A DNA stretch of 64,000 bases from Holtermannia corniformis (lineage: Eukaryota; Basidiomycota; Tremellomycetes; Holtermanniales). Of the stretch, positions 11,800 to 21,695 are shown piece by piece. Each line of letters opens with the position of its first letter. Position 1 is the first letter of the stretch. The notes beneath the pieces were generated by a model that was not told where the DNA came from, did not search any database, and saw nothing but the letters and a program-made list of their open reading frames with translations. Location: contig BCIJ01000045.1 in NCBI GenBank assembly GCA_001599935.1, positions 1-64,000 of the forward strand, in the 5' to 3' direction. The translations under genes were made by a program, and so were the position numbers.

Positions 11800-12569
11800 T
11801 GTGGCCGATGTACTGCGTGCTGGGTTGATGCCATGCTGATATGAAGGAGCTGGCGGTGAGAAGCATCAGGAAGGGACCATGGAGGGATCGCACCGGGACA
11901 CGGATCGTCGATAGGGGCTCGGCGCCGTCTGCGGTGGTGCATCTCGACCGGCTGTCCATTGTTCTCACTGCGAACTCTGCACTCGGCTGGCCATCACTCG
12001 CTCACAGGCATCAGTAGCTCGTCAGCTCTGTTATTGACGCCAGCTACCAGCACCGGGTTGCATGGGGGCCAGCATCATCATCTCACGAGCTGCGCATTGC
12101 CAGCCTCGAGGTGAGAAGCGAGCCGCTCGCCAACGCCGCTCTGCGCATCCCTGCCGCAGCTCGTACAGATGGCCGCTTACACGATGCATCCAGTCACCGT
12201 CGCCGTCGCCGTCGCTCGGTGGATATCCGGCGCGAGTCGTGCAAGGCAACCCGGCTGCCGTCTTGCACGATTCGTCCTGCCGCTGCTGCACTGATGATTG
12301 TACATATGCGACATGGTCTGCATATATCTGGTAGCTCTGGTAGCTCTGCTGATCACTACGCCGCTAATGTCGTGCTATCCTTTGAGCAAGCCATGCTACC
12401 CAGCGATCTCGTCGACGGTGATGATCCTCGTTTGCACCTCACCGACCTCCACCACCGCCTCGCGTCCGACTTCCCCCCGAGCGCAGCGCACCGTACACGC
12501 TCTCGACTCGTTCCATCCTCTTCCACACCCACCACCACCACCATTCGTATCTCTCAGATCCTACGCACA
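11800..12569. promoter_or_regulatory. Divergent promoter region, C2HC gene / aldo-keto reductase
   Basis: This 770-bp interval lies between two outward-facing start codons. It contains a short CGTCGC microsatellite (12198-12215). The last 100 bp before the aldo-keto reductase ATG are pyrimidine- and CAC-rich, as expected for a fungal 5' leader. No TATA box stands out. Confidence 0.5.
12198..12215. repeat. CGTCGC hexanucleotide microsatellite
   Basis: Three copies of CGTCGC occur in non-coding DNA. The same hexamer recurs upstream of the FAD oxidase (17918-17938) and, in coding DNA, near 53338-53391. Confidence 0.7.
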
Positions 12570-15500
12570 ATGCCCGCTTCCCACTTTACCCTCTCCAACG
12601 GCGCAAAGATCCCGTCGATCGGGCTCGGCACGGTACGTTGCGTTCGACGGGGCGTCGGGCAACGCTAACGGTTGCGTTCTTCTTTTTCCCTGTTGTGATC
12701 AATCGTGGGATATGTAACAGTGGCAATCCCCGTGAGTGCCGAGCCAATGGATAAGGGGGCCAGGCTGATGCTGTCGACAGCAAGGGCGAAGTCCGCAAGG
12801 CCGTCGCGCACGCCATCAACTCGGGCTACCGTCACATCGAGTCAGTCCTTTTTTTCTCTTCTTGTATCTCTCCAGCTGCCGTCATCCGTTCTCGAGACTG
12901 CATAGCTGGGATCCAGCAGCTGCATGACCTTTGCATTTGGATGACCGTTTCGGCACAGACGGCGCCTTGACGTCATACCGCCGTCTGATCCTCTACCCGT
13001 CTCACTCGTCTCAGCGATTGAGACGAGTCGGTCGCCAACTAGATCAGCAGGCGGTCACTGCTTCTGCTACCAGGAAGAGCTGCGCTGCGCGTTCGGACAC
13101 AGGATCCATCGCAGACCGTCGTCAAAGCTCGAGGCACCTGTCTGATGCGTCGACGAGTGGCCATATCCGCCAAGGACTTGGACCATTGCGCACGCGTCAG
13201 TATTCGATCAGAAATGTGCGACTGCTAAGGATCAGTTGCCCGGGGTGCGTGGTAGAGACTGGAGGTGCAGATCTTATGGACTAGGGAGGCGGCCACCTGT
13301 CAGGTGTGCCGACAACGTCCATCATCTGTTGCATGACTCTCGTCGCGCAGTCTAGCCGTACGCACCACGAATGTGCGACTGCGCGGTAGGGAGTTCGCGT
13401 CGCAGATTCGTAGGACGGAGCCGGCGCACCTGTCAGGTGTGCAGTCCGACATTCATCATCTATCGACGGAGATTCGGCGCGCTATCGGTACGATCGCAGG
13501 CGGTGTAGGGATGAACGTCGCAGATCTCGTGAACTACGGATGGACCACCTGCGTCCATCATCTGACCCCTCTGTGGTCTTGCCACGCAGCCGTCTTCTCA
13601 ACGACAGTCGCTCAGGACGCGGTCATTCTTCTGCGTCTGCTATCTGCGCGGTCGTATGGCGAGTCCATCACAGTTGCTATATACGCACGATGGTGCATCT
13701 GCAAGGTGCACCAATCAGCGTCCATCTGTTGAGTAGCCTTGTCGCGCAGTACCTCGGCGCGCGATCCTAAATGCGCGAATGCTAAGATGGTGTGTGGTTG
13801 GGAATGCTTGTCGCAGATTTCGTTCTGGGGTTGGAGAGCACCTGTCAGGTGCGCCGACCAGCGTTCGTCATCTGCTATAACACCCGCAATACAGCTCGCA
13901 CGTCACGTTCGTGCTTCATGCTGCCCGATCTCGACCAGTCAGTGCTGTGGGATCTGCCGGGTCGTTCAAACCAGCGCTGCAGATTCGTGACAGACTGTGC
14001 AGCATGGCGCGGCGACCTGTCATGCTCAGCTGGTATACACGTGAATGTCGATGGTCTATCGTCGACACGTCCTTGTGCGCTAGCTCATGCGGAGTCGAAG
14101 GTGGCAGATCGCGTCAGGCGAGGGTTTGGCCGATCACAGCGCTCTGGTACTTATCAATGCTGAGACCCAACTCGAGCACGAGCCTCGTGCAGGAACGATC
14201 TCGAGCCGGTCTCGTGTGCTCTCAGCTGCCTGCAGGTGCGGCTTGTTCTGACGAGTTGAAGGACAACCGAGTCGGTACCGTGAACCGCTAGCGGGACGAT
14301 CTGATGCCAGCTGAGAAGAGAAGACAGGTCGCGAGACTGCCTGGCGGCTGCACTGGTCGAGCAAAGATTGCTCTTTGTTGTCGTTCTAGTTGTTGTCAGG
14401 TGAACGGAAGACGACAGCGGTCGAGGCGTGCATCAGACAATCATTTCATACGGTGGCCTGTGTCAGGTATGTTACTAATCATCCTCGTTTCGGATGATGG
14501 TCTAGTCATGGGGCTCGTGTCCAGACTGCCGCGCGGGGGGCGTCTTACCTAGCGCGAGGTGAAGTCTGCGTCCCGTTACGTTCTGTCATTGGTCACATGC
14601 GAGAGCAAGCATCACCCAATACTTCTGCAGTCATGTTGCTCAGCTGCGCAGGCCGGCGCAGAACGAGCAGTAGCCCCTCAGAAGTATCATGCCGCTCGCG
14701 ATCGCAACTCTGGCTATTACCATTTCACGACCTTGTACCAGGTGAAAGAATCGTGGTTCCGCAGCTGTTAAGCTTGGGAACGGTGCTGGGAACGAATCTA
14801 GTGCATCGCTTAGCAACGCGATGACGCACCATCTTGGGAGTGGCTCGCATTGGGGACTATGAGATCTCGTCGGAGGCATGGCGCTTAGCTTTTCATCCTG
14901 TGGTGCACCTGACCCTCCCGTCTGAATCCATCATCCCCACCCTCTCTATCCTGACCAATAGCTGACACCTCGCAGCGCCGCCTGGGCTTACCAAAACGAG
15001 GATGAGGTCGGCGCCGGCATCAAGGACTCTGGTATCGCCCGCGAGGACCTGTGGGTCACCTCGAAGCTGTTTGAATTCCACCACGAGCCCGAGGATGTCC
15101 CCCTTGCGATCAAGGAGACGCTCAAGAACCTCGGCCTCGAGTACCTCGACCTCTACCTGATGCACTGGCCCGTCGCTCTGGTTCCCGAGCGCTCGACCCA
15201 GCCTGAAGGTCGCCCGCCTCAGGAGCCCAAGCTCGACAAGGATGGTCGCAAGATTGTCAACCGCGAGCTGAGTGACGACGTGTTGCCGACTTGGCGCGCG
15301 ATGGAGAAGGTATGTTGCGCGGGTATAGTGTTGGCGAGGGCTCACGCAGCGCAGCTTGTCGAGCAGGGCCTCGTCAAGAACATTGGCGTGTCCAACTTTA
15401 ACGCTTACCGCCTCAAGAAGCTGCTCAAGGACGCCAAGATTAAGCCAGTTGCCAGTGCGTCGTCTCCCTTTGCACAGTGGTGCGCTGACATGGTGCAGAC

Positions 15501-15997
15501 CAGATTGAACTCTCGCTCGCCAACCCGCAGCCCGAGCTCGTCGCCTGGCTCCAGAAGCAGGACATCCTGCCGCAGGCCTACTCGCCCCTCGGCTCGACCG
15601 GTGCCTCGCAGCGCGACAACGAGGTCGTTGACAAGATTGCCAAGAAGCACGGTGTCGACGGCGCCAACATTCTGCTCAGCTGGAGCGTCAAGCGCGGCCT
15701 CAACCCGCTCCCGAAGAGCGTGACCCCTAGCCGGATCGAGAACAACTTGAAGCGTGCGTAGGACGCCTGTGTCGCGTGCCGCAACTGACGATGGTCCAGT
15801 CGTCGACTTGACCGAGGAAGAGTTCCAGGAGATTGAAAAGGTTTCCGTGTCGACGCCCAACAAGCGTGTATGCGACCAGTCGGAGGACTTCCAGTGGGTT
15901 GATCATGTACGCGATGAGCAGGAGCTGATAGGACAGGTACGACATTTACGAGGAGAAGCACCCCGAGCACAACGACAAGGTCCAGACCAAGGAGTAG
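12570..15997 (+). CDS. Aldo-keto reductase (AKR superfamily)
   Basis: NAD(P)H-dependent carbonyl reductase with a (beta/alpha)8 barrel, probably cytosolic. Exon 1 (12570-12632) reads MPASHFTLSNGAKIPSIGLG, followed by WQSPKGEVRKAVAHAINSG (12721-12731 and 12781-12840). After a 2135-nt intron, exon 4 starts at 14976 with AAWAYQNEDEVGAGIKDSG. The tetrad is visible: Asp in RHID, Tyr in WAYQNE, Lys in WVTSKLFEF, His in YLMHWPVAL. Later exons give GLVKNIGVSNFN, NQIELSLANPQPELVAWLQK, GANILLSWSVKRGLNPLPKS and VDLTEEEFQEIEK. The end is RYDIYEEKHPEHNDK..KE and TAG. The final intron (near 15897-15932) is only 25-34 nt, with two possible donors. The substrate cannot be deduced. Confidence 0.92.
12841..14975 (+). 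other. Giant intron 3 of the aldo-keto reductase (2135 nt)
   Basis: The donor is GAGTCAGTCC and the acceptor is GCTGACACCTCGCAG. The phase is 2 (GA|C), so the codon of the catalytic Asp is interrupted. It contains a degenerate tandem array (13200-14060). No convincing ORF was seen on either strand. Confidence 0.88.
13200..14060. repeat. Degenerate tandem repeat array (about 6 units, 120-170 bp) with E-box palindrome
   Basis: The landmark is CACCTGTCAGGTG, a perfect inverted repeat of the E-box CACCTG/CAGGTG, at 13294-13306, 13427-13439 and 13839-13851. The last copy extends to the 15-bp palindrome GCACCTGTCAGGTGC. Decayed versions lie near 13546, 13692 and 14012. Flanking blocks recur in order: ATGTGCGACTG upstream (13214, 13369; ATGCGCGAATG near 13770) and CGTCCATCATCTG, then CGTCGCGCAG, downstream. 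Spacing between landmarks is 133, 119, 146, 147 and 173 bp. Confidence 0.75.
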
Positions 15998-16079
15998 ATG
16001 CCGTCTGTCGATAGTGTCCAGTAGCAAGCAATGCGCTCAAGTCATGGAGGATAATATGGATACATATGGCTTACATGAC

Positions 16080-17754
16080 CTACTCGCCCTTGAGGTAACC
16101 CAGAGCGGCTTGTGTATACTCTGAGAACCAGCTGTGCGCGGCCTCCTCGATCGTGTACTTTGCTGCGCGCTCCAACCGTTCCGGCTCGAGCGCAAAGCTC
16201 TTTGGGACCCTCTGATCCCGCTTGCCCGTCTTCCACTCGTACGCAATCCCACGAGCGCACACTGTGGTGCGCGACATGCCATGCCCAGCCCAGCCTGACA
16301 GAAAGTAGAGGCCCGGCTGGGTCGGGTCGGCACCAACAAGTGGCAGGGTGTCTTTCGTACGACCAATGATACCTGACCAAGCGCGGGTCAGGCTACGCTT
16401 GTTAGCTTGCTGTGGACGTGGCTATGCAGCACTCACCCCTCGCCTTTGGCCTCTGGACCCCAGCCTTCAAAGTTGTCACTTGGGAACCTGCCAAAACCTG
16501 GATGCGTCAGTTGGGCCTCGGAAACCTCGGCGGAGACTGACTCGCTTCGACACCGGGTGCAAGCTTGCTGTCGTCCGTGTTTCCAATGTATTCTTCCACG
16601 CCAGTCGGGTCGTCCTCTGGCCGACCGCCGCCAAAGACCATCTGCCCATCGGCAGTGGTGACGAGGTAAGGCTTGCCCCAGCCATAAGTGTAGTCGAGCT
16701 GCTGCTTGCCCGAGAACGCGGGAGGAGGCGTGAATACGCAAGCGTTTGCACGTTGCGGGAAGATGAAGTCCTTTGCGAGGTCGTTGGCGCCAAGGAGGTG
16801 TGGTGTGTGTGCGTTGGTTGCGAGCACGACTTTTGGAGCTGTGATCTTGCCGCGGGGGGTCTCGAGCGTCCATTGGCCGTTTGACGACGAGAGGGACAAG
16901 ACGGGGCATTCGGTGAAAAGTTCGACGTTGGGGTTCTCGAGTGCTGTGCGGAGGATCTCGGTGACGAGCTTGTGTGAGTGGACGGAGCCTGCGGGACGAG
17001 TTCCGCCGCCGACGGCCGTATGGCAGCGCGAGAGCTACATACATCAGCTCGTGTTGTGAGGTTGCGTCAGACACACCTTCTTGGCCTCGGCTTCGTCTTC
17101 AATCCACCGCCCACGCTCATCATCGTTGGTGAGGCCCACGGCATGCCGAGCTTCAAGGTATTGCCGCCTCTCCTCCCTCCGCATCTCCTTGGTCGCCGGG
17201 TCCCGGTACACGTCAATCAAGCTGCCAATCCAGAGATCGGCCTTCAAGTCGTGCTTTTTGACGATACGTTGCACTTCCTCGTCTGCCAAGGTCAACACTA
17301 GTCAAAAAGACTTGTACGACACATACAGTTCTCCACCTCGGACTCGAGGATGGCAATGGCCTCTTCCGAGCTGACACCGGGTCCCTCTGGGAACTCGGCG
17401 ATCAAGTCTGGGTATGCGTGATAGGTCGCTGGGCAGAGATGTCCTCCGTTGCGACCCGCTACAAACGGTCAGTACCGTGCGACCTCTAACCTGTCACTCA
17501 CAAGCACCACTGGCGACCTCGTTGGCTTCCAAGACTACAACCTTCTTGTCTGTCCCTGGGGCCGCCGCACCGTCTTCTTGTGCAAGGTAGTAGGCAACCG
17601 CTGCACCGCTGATGCCGCCGCCGATGATGAGAAAGTCGGCCTGCTCGGGGATCGCACCAGTGTTACCATGCTGCCAGAGAGCACGCGGGCCCTTGTTGGT
17701 CGCCTGCCAGTGCGACACGGTCTGTGGTGGGTGAGGGCGAGGAAAGTGCGACAT
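16080..17754 (-). CDS. FAD-dependent oxidoreductase, DAO family (amine/amino-acid oxidase-like)
   Basis: The start is MSHFPRPHPPQTVSHWQ. The FAD dinucleotide loop FLIIGGGISGAAVAYYLA is followed, after an intron, by ASGASGRNGGHLCPATYHA. That GRNGGH signature marks the DAO/GlpO-like family that includes gamma-glutamylputrescine oxidase-type enzymes. Later segments are GSVHSHKLVTEILRTALE, APKVVLATNAHTPHLL and the C-terminal FAD contact GLYFLSGWAGHGMSRTTVCA. Small introns (about 17490-17455, 17327-17289, 17083-17042, 16542-16499 and 16449-16410) all keep frame; the last one joins KGEG to LTRAWSGIIGRTKD. The stop is TAG at 16080. The preferred amine is not predictable. The 3' end lies 82 bp from the convergent aldo-keto reductase stop. 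Confidence 0.88.
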
Positions 17755-18625
17755 GGAGGGATGGATGCTTTGTGAACGACTGCCGTTGACGAGCTCGCTA
17801 TCAGATTACGGTCCCTTTTGATCGTGCCACCGTGTAGGTCGCTTTCGGAGCTGCAAATAGACCTGGAGACCTCAGCTGGCGTGCGATCCCACAATCTCGT
17901 CTGTCGCCGAGTTGGAAGCCGTCGCCGTCGCCGTCGCCCGACCCGACGAGCGAAGCGACAGACGGCGTCGATCCACGTGGACGATCCACTCGCTATCTCT
18001 GGCCAAAGACGAGCACTGACAGCATGTTGCTGCGCTCCCAATCACACGCTGGCGGAGAGCTGCGAGCTCTTGGCAAGTCGCAGCAGACCGCGTCCAGGCC
18101 TTGTCGAGATTGACAGGGTCCGCGCACTATACTGTCATGCAGAGCCGGGGTGCTTTATCGTCAGCAGTGGTTGAGGCATTTCTGTATAACTCACCTTGAG
18201 GACTGGTTGGTCAGTATGACCACGCTATACTCGCAAGTACCGGTCCACTTTGACTTGACGACGAGAAGGACTATGCCAGGAATGAGGGGGCCATCGACGC
18301 CCACGTCCAGGTGCACGAGGCCAGCGACAAGGCGCGGTCCAAGTCCAAGTACGTCTATCCCGGTACTCTATTCCAGCAGATGACTGCGTGTCCGTAGACA
18401 CCGACACACGCAAGGCATGTCCAAGCTGACAACAAGTGCAGGGATCGACGTCTTGTTACGTAACGATCTCTGTTTGCTGGGCACTTCTTTCGCCGCTGTC
18501 TGCTCGTGCCAACCTGGCGCTAGCAAGAGTAGGACCCATGGAGCGCAAATATCGTTCAGGCAGTGTATCATCCATGATACAAACTACAACGCCTCAAAAC
18601 TACAAATGCCTCCTCCTCTCGAAGC
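17755..18625. other. 871-bp region between FAD oxidase and UNC93-like gene; possible unresolved exon
   Basis: It contains the 5' flank of the FAD oxidase, with a GCCGTC microsatellite at 17918-17938. One stretch on the plus strand (about 18267-18343) reads KDYARNEGAIDAHVQVHEAS and on to SKSK with strongly G/C-ending codons, then a good donor GTACGT. An ATG at 18217 could supply a first exon across a 29-nt intron. On the minus strand, AAGGTGAGT near 18195 also looks like a donor. I could not assemble a full gene on either strand. Confidence 0.3.
17918..17938. repeat. GCCGTC microsatellite upstream of FAD oxidase
   Basis: Three and a half copies of GCCGTC occur about 165 bp upstream of the oxidase start codon. 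Confidence 0.7.
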
Positions 18626-20728
18626 TCAAGGGGCGTACGCCGTAGCCGCCTTGCGCTCGACGTTGAGCACATCAGTCGCCGTGACCTCGTGACCCCCGGG
18701 AAGACCATCTGGGTGTTCGGCCGTGTCGTAGGAAAGCGCGTTCTCTGGGACCATTGAAATGACCGCGGCGAGGCAGGGGATGGTGAGTGCCATGAGACCC
18801 TAGGTATCGTCAGTTTGAGAGATTCAAGCCAGTAGGGCGACTCACAAAGTTTACGCCGAGGCCGACCCATCGAGTGCCTTTGGTGCAGTGTCAGCTTTTC
18901 TACATTGTTGCACTGGCGCCTCACTAGCGTTCGAGCTGATACCCCACGAGATGCTCTGGCCAAGGGTCTCGTACGTCCTAAAGAGCGAGCCCGTACGCGC
19001 GGCCGAACCAACGTCGGTCGAGAATGTACCGAGAAGCCAGTACTGCCGCAAGTGTCAGTCTCGCTTTTTGTCTTTCGACGTTCAGCACACCATGTAGGTC
19101 TGGCACCAGTAGCCCGTGAGTTGCTGAATGTAGAAGCCCGCGTACGCGCGTCCAAAGTTGGCGTTGGTACTGCCACCGACGTTAGCTTTGAGCGCAGAAG
19201 CCAAGCGCAACTCGCTAATCTAGACGCAGGGCCGAGTCCATGGTGCCGAAGCGATAGTTTTCGTACGCCAACCAGATGCAGGCCGCCATGGTTGGGATCA
19301 ACCAGATTGCGAACCCGGCCCAAGCGCGACCGCGCTGCTTGAGCGGCATGCGGTCCAGCACGACGCCGTAAACGCCAGTCATGATGATTGTGCCGAGAGG
19401 GACGACAAAGCTCGAGAGGGCGCGAGCTCTGACGGAGAAATGGAGACCCAAGTAGGTTGAGAACACTATGCAGTGTCAGCGAGCGCACCAAGGCGTTCTA
19501 GGGACTCACCGCCACCGTAGAAGAACGAGTACATGCTCGGGATCGCCATGAGCAACATGCGCTTGCTCTTGATGTGTCGGAAGATGACAATGAGCTCGTG
19601 GCGGACCGTCTCGCGCTTGCCGACGTCGACCAAGGACCCGTCTGCGCGCCGGACCGTTGATGAAGGCGACAGAAGCAACGCGAGGGGGCAGCCAATGATC
19701 ATGATGACCAGGAAGCTGGCCAAGCATGAGCCACGTCAAGCAATAGCGAGGATGATACTTACCTGATGTACGTGGTTGGGGACACGGAGCCAGCGCCGGC
19801 ATTGTGAATGTTGCGGCCAAGACTGACCGATGTCAGCGTCAGGGAGATTATGCAACAGTGTATTCACCTGATGCTGCCGCCCACAAGCGAGCCAAGGTTG
19901 CGGCAGCCGACCCAGATGGCAAGGTACATTCCGCGCTGACGTTCTACGATGGGTAATCAGTCAGGAGCCCTTACCGACACTAGCACAGCGTACGCAGGGG
20001 ATAGCTGAGCATTGCGGTCGCTTCGGCAACCTTTGCGCATGAGTCAGCGCCAAGAGGCCTGGATTCGCTCACACTCACGTAGAGGAAAGCGCCCGTGACG
20101 CCGGCAATGATGTTGGCCATGAGCAGCCAGACTTGGTCACCGTAAACGACGTTGGTGTAGTAGGATGACCCGATGAGAGGGCTCCCGATGGCTCCAACTA
20201 CACAGGCCCATTTGATGCCAAGGCGACCGATGATGAGACCCTGCGATGCGCATCAGCAGGGTGGAACAACGCGATTAGTGTAGCAGCACTCACACCAAAC
20301 AGAGTCGTCACACATGACAGTGCGTAGCCGAGCGAGTTGGCGAGCTGTGTCGTTCAGCAAGTCGTACCAAGACTTTGGATGGGCTCACGTTGGCAAGATA
20401 GGGCGTAGCCAGACCACCGCCACCGAGCGCCGAGATACTATCTGCCATTCTGTCGCCGCGATCAGTACTCGTTTCACACAGTCCCGAAGTCAACATACGA
20501 AGGTCCGCAGAACCTCGAGACATGTCAGCAATCTGTCAAGTAGTCGTGCCAACGCAGCACTGACGAGAGACCACCGAGGACCCATTGTTGGAACAGACTG
20601 CTTCGGAAGATTCTCATCCACTTGGATTGAGTGCCAAGATCCACAATCTCGGCCTCTTGAACGTCGACGACGACATTGTGCGCTTCCTGGTCCTTGTCGT
20701 AGTCCTTGTGCTCGTCAATGTTTGACAT
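18626..20728 (-). CDS. UNC93-like major facilitator membrane protein
   Basis: The N-terminus MSNIDEHKDYDKDQEAHNVV is acidic and cytosolic. A series of short exons then encodes transmembrane helices: SISALGGGGLATPYLAN, KWACVVGAIGSPLIGSSYY, WLLMANIIAGVTGAFLY, MYLAIWVGCRNLGSLVGGSI and ISFLVIMIIGCPLALLLSPS. A cytosolic loop and a second half follow: SMYSFFYGG, VVPLGTIIMTGVYGVVLDRM, WLIPTMAACIWLAYENYRFG, QYWLLGTFSTDVGSAARTG and YETLGQSISWGISSN. The last helix is near LMALTIPCLAAVISMVPE and the end is TAYAP, TGA. The order and the YWLLGTFS...ARTG..RTYETLGQ motif fit the fungal UNC93/DUF895 branch of the MFS. The substrate is unknown. About ten introns were placed by eye. Confidence 0.82.
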
Positions 20729-21695
20729 GATCGTTGGCTATGTCGGGATGATGTGCCCAGGTCCAAGGCCTATATACCTTGTGCAACATGCTGCGCCAAC
20801 TGCTAACACGTCGGACTAAGCGATCGGCTCTGCTATCAGCACCAGATGATACCCCGACCCCGCGAATGGGTCCCAATCTCGCGAGCGTCGTCCCTCGTCA
20901 ACGGCGCTGAGAATAGCTCGTGATGTATGTGATAGTGATGTGCAGTTCGGGTTTGGCATCGGGCGGTTTGTGATTGGTTCGGTCGACGGTATCGTGAGCT
21001 TTGACATGTCGTGTGAATCCACTGGCCGCAGATTGGAGCAGAGAGCAACGAGCAACGAAATGCAACCCGTATGACAGACTGAGTAATGTGCTACAGAGCA
21101 GCAATGCATCTTCTGGCCGTTTGCAAGCAGCCGCGCTCGAGACCAGGCCTCATCTTGCGAGCGTCACCTTCCTCCTGGCAGCGAACACGGAGTCCCAAGG
21201 TTGTTCCCAAGGTATCTGCTCCACTCAGAACCCACAAACACACGTAGAGCGACTGCGCTTGCCCGTTCACGCGGTTCACCCGCCAATAGCGGCACGTCGT
21301 CTCTGCCACCTTGAGCTCAATAGCCAATCATTCTGCTATTCCCGTCTCTTTGTCTCAGAGAGGCTGTACGACTCGGTGAGATAGGTAGCTTGGGCACGTC
21401 TGCTGTCAGTCCGCCGTGACGCATCGTGCCATGCAGCACAGCGTGATGGCGTTGCAGCTTGCGATCGCCTGAAGAGCGCGTGCGCCAGGAACTATCTCAA
21501 ATGGAGAAACGTTCTGCCAGGCTGCGCACCTTCGAACCCTAGCGTCCTGGCGGTGTACGGGTGGAACATCGGATTACTCAGAGGTAGGACCCTGATCCAG
21601 CCCTCGTTAGCGTGCGACAGAATACAGCGGTCAGCGTTCCAGATAGTCATACATCTGCCTGACATGCAATGCGATGCGAATGCTGCTCAACCCAC
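20729..21695. other. Intergenic region upstream of UNC93-like gene
   Basis: This 967-bp interval lies between two minus-strand genes. Apart from the TATA box near 20770, nothing with coding or RNA-gene character was recognised. A TTCGAA-containing stretch near 21530 does not fold as a tRNA T-arm. Confidence 0.5.
20770..20777 (-). promoter_or_regulatory. TATA box of UNC93-like gene
   Basis: TATATAGG on the minus strand lies about 42-49 bp upstream of the start codon at 20728. That is close to the coding start, so the 5' leader would be very short. Confidence 0.5.

Noticed and set aside
13200..14060. Possible CRISPR-like array
   Set aside because: The units are long, diverged and not separated by unique spacers of constant length, and the region is a eukaryotic intron.
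21500..21570. TTCGAA-containing stretch resembling a tRNA T-loop
   Set aside because: The flanking bases do not pair as a T-stem, and no D-arm or anticodon arm could be drawn.
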